Assembly (NCBI GenBank): GCA_041228285.1
Contig: CP166133.1
Span: 3,133,380 to 3,197,379 of the forward strand
Direction of reading: 5' to 3'
Length of the DNA stretch: 64,000 nucleotides
Origin: Neisseriaceae bacterium CLB008
GTDB lineage: Bacteria > Pseudomonadota > Gammaproteobacteria > Burkholderiales > Neisseriaceae
The position numbers were made by a program, and so were the translations under genes. The notes beneath the pieces are model-generated. The model worked only from the letters and a program-made list of their open reading frames with translations, made no database searches and was not told the DNA's origin. Below, piece by piece: positions 27,093 to 34,474 of this stretch; positions within the stretch are counted from its first letter, which is position 1, and each line of letters opens with the position of its first letter.

Positions 27093-27241
27093 GGGTAGAA
27101 TAATTGATTGAAGTTGGTATAGAATATCACGTTTATATAGAGTTAGTTTAGATTAAACTAGGCTAAGTTGAGTATTTTGAGAGTATTTTGAGGTTAGGTT
27201 GTCTGACTTACGCTTCATCTATTGCTAATTAGGAGCGCTTC

Positions 27242-27853
27242 ATGAAACGTTTTACCTTAGTGGCTGTGTCACTAGCGTTGTCTGGCGTGGCTTTGGCCGC
27301 GACACCCAAAGGGGATATTGCCCGCGGTAAGCAAATTGCCGAAACTGTTTGTGTGGCTTGCCATACAGCAGACGGTAACAGCGGCTTGTCTATTTACCCA
27401 CGTGTAGCGGCGCAGCACGCGGTTTATTTACATGCCCAAACGGTTGCCATTAAAGAAGGCAAACGCACCACCGGTCTATCAGCCACCATGGTACCTATGG
27501 TACAAGGTTTGTCTGATCAAGACATTTGGGATGTGGCAACGTACTTCTCTCACCAACAGGCCAAGCCTGGTGAGACCGACCCAAACAAGAATGTGGCTTT
27601 GGGTAAAAAAGTATACCGTGGCGGCATCGCGGACAAAAAAGTACCCGCCTGTATGTCGTGTCACGGCCCTAACGGCGCCGGCATGCCCGACACCTACCCA
27701 CGCATTGGTGGTCAGCACGCTGATTACCTAGTGGAGCAAATGACGGCGTTTAGAAGCGGTCAGCGTTCTCACAATATGATGGATCCAATTGCTAATCGTC
27801 TGAATGATGAAGAGATCGCTGCGGTGGCGAACTACCTTCAAGGCTTAGAATAA
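27242..27853 (+). CDS. Cytochrome c4, di-haem
   Basis: 203-residue periplasmic electron carrier. A signal peptide with cleavage likely after ALA at residues 17-19 precedes two homologous haem domains: CVACH (Cys37, Cys40, His41) and CMSCH (Cys137, Cys140, His141), each with a downstream Met ligand candidate (Met83/86 and the HNMMDP segment). Cytochrome c4 feeds electrons to terminal oxidases. Haem attachment would be done by ResB-CcsB encoded next. GGAG precedes the ATG. Confidence 0.95.
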   Translation: MKRFTLVAVSLALSGVALAATPKGDIARGKQIAETVCVACHTADGNSGLSIYPRVAAQHAVYLHAQTVAIKEGKRTTGLSATMVPMVQGLSDQDIWDVATYFSHQQAKPGETDPNKNVALGKKVYRGGIADKKVPACMSCHGPNGAGMPDTYPRIGGQHADYLVEQMTAFRSGQRSHNMMDPIANRLNDEEIAAVANYLQGLE

Positions 27854-27888
27854 TCCTGTGATATCAGGTTGGTTCCAGTAATTTCAGG

Positions 27889-27925
27889 TATAATCGAAAG
27901 GGTCGCGAATGAGCGTCCCTTTTTT
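27889..27925 (+). promoter_or_regulatory. TATAAT box and terminator hairpin between cytochrome c4 and resB
   Basis: TATAAT at 27889-27894, with no clear -35, overlaps the start of a hairpin AAAGGGTCGC / GCGTCCCTTT (27897-27922) and a T run. It should end the cytochrome c4 transcript. If the TATAAT is active, the resB transcript would begin at the base of this hairpin, only about 40 bases before the resB start codon. Confidence 0.45.
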
Positions 27926-27937
27926 TTCTTTTGAGCT

Positions 27938-29959
27938 ATGATGAAACCGAAAAAATCTTCTTTTAAGGGCAAGGCCGTGTATGAGTTTTTAAGCTCAATG
28001 CGCTTTGCCGTGGCTTTGCTGACCGTTTTGGGCATTGCGTCTGTAGTGGGCACGGTGTTACAGCAGGCCCAAGCCATGACCGATTATGCCTTTAAGTTTG
28101 GCCCATTTTGGTATGAAATTTTTAAATTTTTAGGCCTATACGATGTGTATGCGTCGGCATGGTTTGTGTTGATCATGCTGTTCTTGGTGATTTCCACCAC
28201 GCTGTGTTTGATTCGTAATACGCCTCCCTTTCTGAAGGACATGCGCTCTTATCGGATTAAGGCGACCGAAAAATCGCTGAAAGCGATGAAGCATTCGGTG
28301 GTGTTGAACGAGGCTCTTGATCCCGCAGTTGCCAAGCAGTATTTAGAGGTGCAGGGATTTAGCTACAAAGAAAAAGTGCAGGACAACGGCGACATTCTGG
28401 TGGCCGCTAAAAAGGGCAGTGCCAGTAAACTTGGCTACATTTTTGCCCATGCCGCACTGGTGGTGATTTGTTTGGGCGGCCTGATCGACAGTAATATGTT
28501 GTTAAAAATAAACATGTTAACTGGACGTTTGGTTCCCGATCCGACCACGCTTTTGGCCAGTGAATTTAAGCCTGAAAGCCGTATTGGGCCTGATGCCTTG
28601 TCGTTTCGTGGCGACGTGATGTTGCCTGAAGGCGGCAGCGCCAACGTGGTGTTTTTAAATGCCGACAAAGGCTATTTTGTACAAGAGCTGCCGTTTACGG
28701 TTAAGCTGAAAGAATTCCACGTCGACTATTATAATACCGGCATGCCGAAAAACTTTGCCAGCGACATTGAGGTGACCGAAACCGAAAGCGGTAAAAAGCA
28801 TGAGGCCACGATTCGCGTGAACCATCCTTTAACCGTGCAAGGCATCACCATCTATCAGTCTAGCTTCGGCGATGGCGGCTCGAAGCTGAATTTCAGAACT
28901 TGGGATTTAAGCCAGCCCGCATTGGCGCCCGCGGTGATGAATGCCACCTCGATGAATGCCTTTCCGCTGACCTTAGGCGACCAAAAATACACCATTGAGT
29001 TTGCTGAATTCAGCATGATCAACGTGGAAGACTTTGATCAAAAAGATCCGAAAGCGCGTACTTTGAATGAGAAAATCAAAGACGTTCGGGCGGTGACCAA
29101 AGAAAAAACCATGAGCAATATCGGCCCGAGCATCACCTATAAAATCCGTGATGCCGCAGGCCAAGCGCAAGAGTATATGCAGTACATGCTGCCGATTACG
29201 CAAGAAGGCGTGGATTACTTTGTGTTGGGCGAGCGCACGGTGGTGAGCGAGCCGTATAACTGGATGCGCATCCCTGCCGACCGCGACGGCAGCATTGATA
29301 CCTTCATGAATTTCCGTAAGAGCTTGGCCGATCCCGCCCAGCTCAATGCCGCGATTGAGCGTGCCACGGCTAAAGTAGAGCCACGCATGCGGCCACAGTT
29401 TATCTTGGCGGTGAAAAACGTGATGCGTTTATTCGTCGAGAACAAAGGCTATTTAGGCATCGATGAATTCGTGAAAGCCAATATTCCGCCTGAGCAGCAG
29501 CAAGACATGGGCGCGCTGTTCGTGAGCATTTTACACGGCGTGGGCGCTGATTTACTGGACGTGTCTATGGCCGCCAATGGCCAAGAAGCCTGGCCTAACG
29601 ATGCCAGCCGTGGCCAGTTTGTGGTGAATGCGCTTGTGGCCTTAACGGCGCTGCAAGAAATTAAATCACCGGTGTACATGCATTTAGAAAACTTTGAGCA
29701 ATTACAATCGTCAGGCTTACAGTTGGCCCGCTCTCCTGGCCAAACGTGGGTATACGTCGGTTCGGTATTGCTGATTTTAGGCACCATCTTTATGTTCTAT
29801 ATGCGCGAAAAACGCCTATGGCTCTGGTTTGGCAAAGATGGCGTCCGTATGGCCATGAGCGCGACACGCCATGCCCGTGATTTAGATAAAGAATGTCCGG
29901 AACACGCAGAAAAACTAAACCAATTGGCTAAGGATTTAAACCATGACCAAGCAAAATAA
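27938..29959 (+). CDS. resB: Cytochrome c biogenesis protein ResB
   Basis: 673-residue system II haem-ligation subunit. Membrane segments are near residues 20-45 (MRFAVALLTVLGIASVVGTVL), 70-95, 165-185 and 605-625, the last after a large periplasmic domain. The N-terminal signature FLSSMRFAVALL and the RVNHPLTVQGITIYQSSFG segment are typical of ResB. It works with CcsB to deliver haem to apocytochromes. Overlaps ccsB by 17 bases. Its ribosome-binding site is weak. Confidence 0.95.
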   Translation: MMKPKKSSFKGKAVYEFLSSMRFAVALLTVLGIASVVGTVLQQAQAMTDYAFKFGPFWYEIFKFLGLYDVYASAWFVLIMLFLVISTTLCLIRNTPPFLKDMRSYRIKATEKSLKAMKHSVVLNEALDPAVAKQYLEVQGFSYKEKVQDNGDILVAAKKGSASKLGYIFAHAALVVICLGGLIDSNMLLKINMLTGRLVPDPTTLLASEFKPESRIGPDALSFRGDVMLPEGGSANVVFLNADKGYFVQELPFTVKLKEFHVDYYNTGMPKNFASDIEVTETESGKKHEATIRVNHPLTVQGITIYQSSFGDGGSKLNFRTWDLSQPALAPAVMNATSMNAFPLTLGDQKYTIEFAEFSMINVEDFDQKDPKARTLNEKIKDVRAVTKEKTMSNIGPSITYKIRDAAGQAQEYMQYMLPITQEGVDYFVLGERTVVSEPYNWMRIPADRDGSIDTFMNFRKSLADPAQLNAAIERATAKVEPRMRPQFILAVKNVMRLFVENKGYLGIDEFVKANIPPEQQQDMGALFVSILHGVGADLLDVSMAANGQEAWPNDASRGQFVVNALVALTALQEIKSPVYMHLENFEQLQSSGLQLARSPGQTWVYVGSVLLILGTIFMFYMREKRLWLWFGKDGVRMAMSATRHARDLDKECPEHAEKLNQLAKDLNHDQAK

Positions 29960-31133
29960 TAAACCACAGGCCCACTCACTGCTTACCAAAAAATCGTTAT
30001 TGGGTTCGTTAAGCTGGTTTGACTGGGTGTTTGCCGCCCTCATCATCGGCGCAGCTTTATTCGCGCAAAAAGTCATTGCCCATCACATGGACGTGTATGA
30101 GGTAGCGATTTTATGGGGCAGCACCGTCGGCATCATCCTACTGGGCTGGTTCGATAAGCCGCTGCGTCTATTTACCGTGATTTGCGGCCTAGCGGCCTAC
30201 TTGGGGGTGTATTCCTACCAAGGGGCGATGGCCAATGGCGAAAGCAATTTCTTCTTGCAGTATTTAGTGTCTAGCCAAGCCGCCATTATGTGGCAGGCGG
30301 CGCTGACGTTCTTAGCCTTTGGCTGCTACGTAGTGGGCCTGTTTGTGGGCCGCCCTAAGGCGGGTGAACAAGCATCGGGCAACGTCTTGTTGAGCATGGG
30401 TAGCGGTATGGCTTGGGCCGCTGCTGCCATGGGCATGATCGGCCTATTGGTGCGCTGGCATGAAAGTTATTTACTGCGTCCGGACGCCGGCCACATTCCG
30501 GTGTCTAACCTGTATGAAGTGTTTGTGCTGTTCATGGTGATCACGGCCTTAATGTACCTTTACTATGAAGGTAAGTTTAAGGTGCAACGCTTGGGCGCCT
30601 TTGTTTACCTATTCATGTCGGTGACCATGTGTTTTGTATTGTGGTACAGCTTTGAAAAAGACGCTCATGAGATTCAACCCTTGATTCCAGCCTTGCAGTC
30701 GTGGTGGATGAAGATTCACGTGCCGGCTAACTTTGTGGGCTATGGCGCCTTCTGTATCGCCGCCATGTTGGGGATTGCCGAACTGTTGGTATTGAACAAT
30801 AAAGGCCGTGGCCTGCTGCCTGCGGCTGAGATCATCGATGAAGTGATGTATAAAGTCATCGCCGTGGGCTTCTTGTTTTTTACCATTGCCACCGTTTTAG
30901 GCGCGCTGTGGGCTGCTGATGCTTGGGGCCGCTACTGGAGCTGGGACCCGAAAGAAACCTGGGCTTTAATCGTGTGGTTGAACTACGCGGTTTGGTTGCA
31001 CCTGCGTTTGGTGGCGGGCTGGCGTGGCCGTATTCTGGCTTGGTGGGCGATCATTGGCTTATTCATTACTGCCTTTGCCTTCATCGGGGTGAATATTTTC
31101 CTATCGGGCCTGCACTCATACGGCACGCTGTAG
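29943..31133 (+). CDS. ccsB: c-type cytochrome biogenesis protein CcsB/CcsA
   Basis: 396-residue, about eight-helix haem handling protein. The WWD haem-binding domain is intact: WGRYWSWDPKETWALIVWL, with conserved His residues flanking (HVPANFVGYG, AVWLHLRL). Partner of ResB in system II; the two reading frames overlap by 17 bases, so translation is coupled. It is followed by the terC leader region. Confidence 0.95.
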   Translation: MTKQNNKPQAHSLLTKKSLLGSLSWFDWVFAALIIGAALFAQKVIAHHMDVYEVAILWGSTVGIILLGWFDKPLRLFTVICGLAAYLGVYSYQGAMANGESNFFLQYLVSSQAAIMWQAALTFLAFGCYVVGLFVGRPKAGEQASGNVLLSMGSGMAWAAAAMGMIGLLVRWHESYLLRPDAGHIPVSNLYEVFVLFMVITALMYLYYEGKFKVQRLGAFVYLFMSVTMCFVLWYSFEKDAHEIQPLIPALQSWWMKIHVPANFVGYGAFCIAAMLGIAELLVLNNKGRGLLPAAEIIDEVMYKVIAVGFLFFTIATVLGALWAADAWGRYWSWDPKETWALIVWLNYAVWLHLRLVAGWRGRILAWWAIIGLFITAFAFIGVNIFLSGLHSYGTL

Positions 31134-31151
31134 TAAATTCGCCATAAACGC

Positions 31152-31188
31152 ATGACAAATTTGTCATTTTTGAATAAATCATGATAAT
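31152..31188 (+). promoter_or_regulatory. Palindromic operator-like site and promoter of the terC leader
   Basis: Perfect 16-base palindrome ATGACAAATTTGTCAT (31152-31167) overlaps TTGTCA (31161-31166), a possible -35; 16 bases on is GATAAT (31183-31188), a -10. Predicted start near 31195. The palindrome followed by TTTT could alternatively be a weak terminator of ccsB. Confidence 0.5.
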
Positions 31189-31222
31189 ATTTGGCTTTCT
31201 TTTAAGAGTATTTGTATAACAC

Positions 31223-31306
31223 ATGGACGACGACCCTGGACCCCGAACGAGGACTATTTGGCTGCAACACACTGCGCTGACGGCGCATTGTGCCTGTGTT
31301 ATGTAA
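31223..31306 (+). CDS. Putative Mg-sensing-type leader peptide of terC (27 aa)
   Basis: Mini-ORF starting MDDDPGPRTRTIWLQHT. Three Asp then Pro-Gly-Pro-Arg at the N-terminus resembles MgtL of enterobacteria (MEPDPTPLPRRR), where acidic/proline N-termini destabilise the ribosome when Mg is low. The stop is 8 bases before an intrinsic terminator. ATAACACA (31216-31223) and TGTGTTAT (31295-31302) can pair to enclose the ORF, and a 10-position hairpin CACACTGCGC / GCGCATTGTG lies inside. Weak point: no clear ribosome-binding site. Confidence 0.45.
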   Translation: MDDDPGPRTRTIWLQHTALTAHCACVM

Positions 31307-31314
31307 CAAATTTT

Positions 31315-31342
31315 AGGCAACCTGAATCATTTCAGGTTGCCT
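31315..31342 (+). terminator. Attenuator-like terminator before terC; inverted 12-mer
   Basis: AGGCAACCTGAA-TCAT-TTCAGGTTGCCT, perfect 12-bp stem, followed by a T-rich but interrupted tract. The 12-mer has the general form of Neisseriaceae DNA uptake sequences, which often form inverted-pair terminators. Located 51 bases before terC. Confidence 0.75.
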
Positions 31343-31392
31343 TTGTTCGTTTTTTTAACATGATTTTTCAAAAAAGGTGAAAACGCATAATC

Positions 31393-32967
31393 ATGGATAT
31401 TGATTTAAGTTGGGTCATGGACCCCCGCATTTTGGTGGGGTTTGTGACGCTATTGGTATTAGAAATTGTTTTGGGCATCGACAACTTGGTGTTCGTGGCC
31501 ATCTTGGCCAATAAGGTGCGCCCGGAGCTCAGAGACCGTGCCCGTATCATGGGCTTAAGCATGGCCATCGTGATCCGTGTGATCATGCTGGGCTTTGTGT
31601 CTTACATCATCACCCTGACCAATCCGCTCTTTCACGTCGGTGATTTTGCCGTCTCGGTGAAAGACTTGATCATGATGGTCGGCGGTTTGTTCTTGCTGTA
31701 TAAGGCCACGATGGAGCTACACGAGCGCCTCGAAGGCCACAACAGTCACGCCCAAACCAAAGAAACCAGAGTGTATTCGGCCTTTGGCGCCGTGGTGGTG
31801 CAAATCTTGGTGCTAGACGCCGTGTTCTCCATCGACTCGGTGATCACCGCCGTCGCCATGGTCGACCACATCACCGTGGCCATGCTGGCTGTTGCGGTGG
31901 CGATGGCCATCATGATCTGGGCCAGTAAGCCCTTAACCGCCTTCGTGGACCGCCACCCGACCGTGGTGATGCTGTGCTTGGGCTTCCTATTGATGATTGG
32001 TTTTAGCCTGATTGTGGAAGGCCTGCACTACCACATTCCGAAAGAATACCTATACGTGGCGATTGGTTTCTCGATCTTGATCGAAGTGTTTAACCAAATT
32101 GCCCAGAAAAACAGCAAGAAAAACCTCTACACCAGTCGTTCGTGGCGCCATCGTTTGGCCGATAACGTACTGGGCGCGATGGGGGTACGCGATCAGCTGT
32201 TGGCGAAAGAGCGCATGGCCGATGGCGTGATTGACGATGGCCACTTCGACGAAAACGAACGCAGCATGATTCGCAGCGTGCTGACCTTGGCCGAGCGCCC
32301 TATTTTGGGGATGATGACGCCGCGCCGCGACATTGAACGTTTGGATATTTCGCAGACCAAAGAGCAGCAAATCCGCCAATTGAAGATCACCCCGTTCTCA
32401 CGATTAGTGGTAGTGGGCAAGGCCGGTATTGATGAAGCGCTGGGCTATGTGAATAAAAAAGACTTGCTGACCCAGTATTTGACCGATGGCCAGATGAACA
32501 TCAATGAAGCCATCCGCAAGCCGTTGATTTTGCTGGAAAACACTACGGCGTTAAGAGCCATGGAACAATTCCGTGGTCAAACCGCTGACCTGGCGTTTGT
32601 GGTCGATGAATTCGGGACCATCTTAGGCCTGGTGACCATGAAAGACTTATTGGAAACCATCGCCGGTGACTTCCCTGAAGAATACGAAAGCGAAGAGGGC
32701 CCAAGTATTCAGGCCAACGGCGACGAAAGCTTTACCGTTGACGGTAGCTTAGAGTATTCGGCGCTCGAGCAGCAGTTAGGCTTAGCCGTCTTGGAAGAAG
32801 ACGTGGACTACCACACCGTGGCGGGCTTGGTGATGGAAGAGCTACAGCGCATTCCTAAGGTGGGCGACTGCGTCGACTATCAGGACTGGCGTTTTGAAGT
32901 GATTGAAATGGCGAACCAGCGTATTGAGCGGGTGAAGATTTATGCCATCCCTTACGATGAGGCGTAA
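31393..32967 (+). CDS. TerC family membrane protein with CBS pair and CorC domain
   Basis: 524 residues in three modules. Residues 1-235: TerC membrane domain with about seven helices and the acidic metal-site motifs LEIVLGIDNLVFVAI and LDAVFSIDSVITAVAM. Residues about 290-430: CBS pair (MMTPRRDIERLD, DLAFVVDEFGTILGLVTMKDLLETIAGDFPEE split over the fold). Residues about 440-520: CorC/HlyC transporter-associated domain. It resembles E. coli YoaE/YegH. TerC proteins are linked to Mn export and CorC domains to Mg/Co handling, so a divalent-cation role is likely but not proven. The ribosome-binding site AAGGTG is 13 bases from the ATG. Confidence 0.92.
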   Translation: MDIDLSWVMDPRILVGFVTLLVLEIVLGIDNLVFVAILANKVRPELRDRARIMGLSMAIVIRVIMLGFVSYIITLTNPLFHVGDFAVSVKDLIMMVGGLFLLYKATMELHERLEGHNSHAQTKETRVYSAFGAVVVQILVLDAVFSIDSVITAVAMVDHITVAMLAVAVAMAIMIWASKPLTAFVDRHPTVVMLCLGFLLMIGFSLIVEGLHYHIPKEYLYVAIGFSILIEVFNQIAQKNSKKNLYTSRSWRHRLADNVLGAMGVRDQLLAKERMADGVIDDGHFDENERSMIRSVLTLAERPILGMMTPRRDIERLDISQTKEQQIRQLKITPFSRLVVVGKAGIDEALGYVNKKDLLTQYLTDGQMNINEAIRKPLILLENTTALRAMEQFRGQTADLAFVVDEFGTILGLVTMKDLLETIAGDFPEEYESEEGPSIQANGDESFTVDGSLEYSALEQQLGLAVLEEDVDYHTVAGLVMEELQRIPKVGDCVDYQDWRFEVIEMANQRIERVKIYAIPYDEA

Positions 32968-32981
32968 GCCTCTAGTCTGAA

Positions 32982-33009
32982 AAAGCCAGCCTTAGGGCTG
33001 GCTTTTTTT
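32982..33009 (+). terminator. Terminator of terC
   Basis: AAGCCAGCC-TTAG-GGCTGGC then seven T. Confidence 0.9.
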
Positions 33010-33054
33010 GTAAAGCCCGATCATGGCGGCTGCTTTACGCTGCTGTGGGCCATT

Positions 33055-33078
33055 AAAAAACCGACCCTTGCGGATCGG
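33055..33078 (-). terminator. Terminator of the GNAT gene
   Basis: On the minus strand CCGATCC-GCAA-GGGTCGG then six T, about 20 bases after the GNAT stop. Confidence 0.8.
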
Positions 33079-33099
33079 CCCTGGCTGTAGTCGCGCGGA

Positions 33100-33657
33100 C
33101 TAGCCTTGGTAGTCGCTTTTTAAGATGCCGTAGATGTGCGGTGAATACACCTTGCCCATCAAGGCCTCGCCTTGGCGCAACACGCCTTCTAGCTGCATGC
33201 CCAGCTTGGTCATGACCTTACCTGAGCTTTGGTTGTCTTCGTGGTGAACGGCCATCACCTTGTCCATGCCCATGTGGTTAAAGCCTAAGGCGATCAGCGC
33301 TGCTGCGGTTTCGGTAGCGTAGCCCTTACCCCAATAGTCTTGATGAATGATGTAGCCAATTTCCGCCACGCCATTGCCTTTGATGCGGATGTCGCAGGTG
33401 CCGATTAATGTGTCGGTCCCTTTGAGCTGAATGCCAAATTTACCCAAAGGCACGGCCATGAAAAAGTTGGCGATATTGCTTTTGGTGTCGTCTAAGCTGG
33501 TGTGGCGCGGCCACGGCATGTGTTGGGTGGTGGTTTCGTTGGAGGCGTAGGCGTACATGTCCTCAGCGTCGGCCAGCGTCACTGGTCTTAAGATCAACCG
33601 TTCGGTTTCCATGCGTTGGTGTACGGCCAAGGCCAAGTGTTGTTGCATTGCGTCCAT
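33100..33657 (-). CDS. GNAT family N-acetyltransferase (RimJ/RimL-like)
   Basis: 185-residue acetyltransferase. METERLILRPVTLADAEDMY is the usual N-terminus of the RimJ/RimL group, EIGYIIHQDYWGKGYATETAAALI holds the acetyl-CoA pyrophosphate loop, and HHEDNQSSGKVMTKLGMQLEG completes motif B. Substrate unknown (protein N-termini or small amines are common). ATG 33657 with AGGATG upstream is favoured over ATG 33666, which abuts AGG. Confidence 0.9.
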   Translation of the reverse strand: MDAMQQHLALAVHQRMETERLILRPVTLADAEDMYAYASNETTTQHMPWPRHTSLDDTKSNIANFFMAVPLGKFGIQLKGTDTLIGTCDIRIKGNGVAEIGYIIHQDYWGKGYATETAAALIALGFNHMGMDKVMAVHHEDNQSSGKVMTKLGMQLEGVLRQGEALMGKVYSPHIYGILKSDYQG

Positions 33658-33718
33658 AGTGCTCATCCTGTCTAAATTGGCGTTGATTTTAACACGTTAC
33701 GCCCCGCCTTCGTAAGCA

Positions 33719-33748
33719 TAAAAAAGCCCACTGCTGCGGCAGTGGGCT
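33719..33748 (-). terminator. Terminator of the putA operon
   Basis: On the minus strand AGCCCACTGC-CGCA-GCAGTGGGCT then six T, 15 bases after the last gene of the operon. Confidence 0.9.
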
Positions 33749-33763
33749 AGGGCTAAACCTGCT

Positions 33764-34450
33764 TTAGGCGTGGCTTGATTCCATCAATGAGGCATTGCCG
33801 CCGATGGCGGTGAGGTTGATGGAACGGGTGCGTTCGGTGATGAAACGCAGGCAGTAGGTGCTTTCTGCCACAGTCGAGAGCGTGGCATAGTCGGTCTCGG
33901 CCACTAGCTGGGTCAGGGCACCGTCTTGCTGGGCCAGCTGATTGAGCCAGTCGTGGGCGGCTTGAGCATGGCCGGCGTAGGCAAAGCCCGCCAAGAGCGG
34001 ATGGGTGATCAGCTCGGCCAAGTCGGCCACCTGGGCCACTTGTACCACATCGCGGGGGCAACCTGCCTGCGCCAAGGCTTGCGCCATGGCGTTGGCGCCC
34101 GGGGTTTGGCCTTCAGGCAAAGCCAACACCACGGTGTTGCCGGCCAGTAAGGCAGCGCTTAAGGCGGCTACGGTGGCGCTTAAAGGGGCATCGGCTTCGG
34201 CGTGGACGATGAAGACGCCACGGCCGCTACAGTAGAGCTCGTTCAGCTCGCCCGTTGGCCCTGGCATCATCTGTACCTTGGCGATGTGTTCAGCCGCACA
34301 CTGGCGTTGGAAGGCGACCATGTGTTGCGCCGCATTGTCGTTTAGGTTTTGGGCCCAGCGGGCCACGATGGCGTCGCGTTGGGCGAAGCCTAAAGCATTC
34401 CATGCTTCCCACTGTTGCAGGCCATGGTTGATCAAATTACTGGTGTTCAT
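33764..34450 (-). CDS. Detached PutA C-terminal ALDH-superfamily domain
   Basis: 228-residue protein matching only the extreme C-terminal part of long (type B/C) PutA proteins: KVQMMPGPTGELNEL, PLSATVAALSAALLAGNTVVLALPEG and the conserved tail INLTAIGGNASLM, which in E. coli PutA reads VNTAAAGGNASLM. The domain lacks a catalytic Cys; in fused PutA it seals the substrate channel and aids assembly. Here it has its own ATG with AAAGGA 6 bases upstream and starts 24 bases after the putA stop. Either PutA works as a two-gene complex or the fusion was broken. A frameshift is unlikely: both ends look complete, with stop and ribosome-binding site. Confidence 0.8.
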   Translation of the reverse strand: MNTSNLINHGLQQWEAWNALGFAQRDAIVARWAQNLNDNAAQHMVAFQRQCAAEHIAKVQMMPGPTGELNELYCSGRGVFIVHAEADAPLSATVAALSAALLAGNTVVLALPEGQTPGANAMAQALAQAGCPRDVVQVAQVADLAELITHPLLAGFAYAGHAQAAHDWLNQLAQQDGALTQLVAETDYATLSTVAESTYCLRFITERTRSINLTAIGGNASLMESSHA

Positions 34451-34474
34451 TGAGAGTCCTTTGTCCTGAGGGGC

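Noticed and set aside
31195-31342. yybP-ykoY manganese riboswitch upstream of terC
   Set aside because: The location fits, but I could not find the conserved loop sequences of that family; the acidic/Pro mini-ORF and terminator explain the region better.
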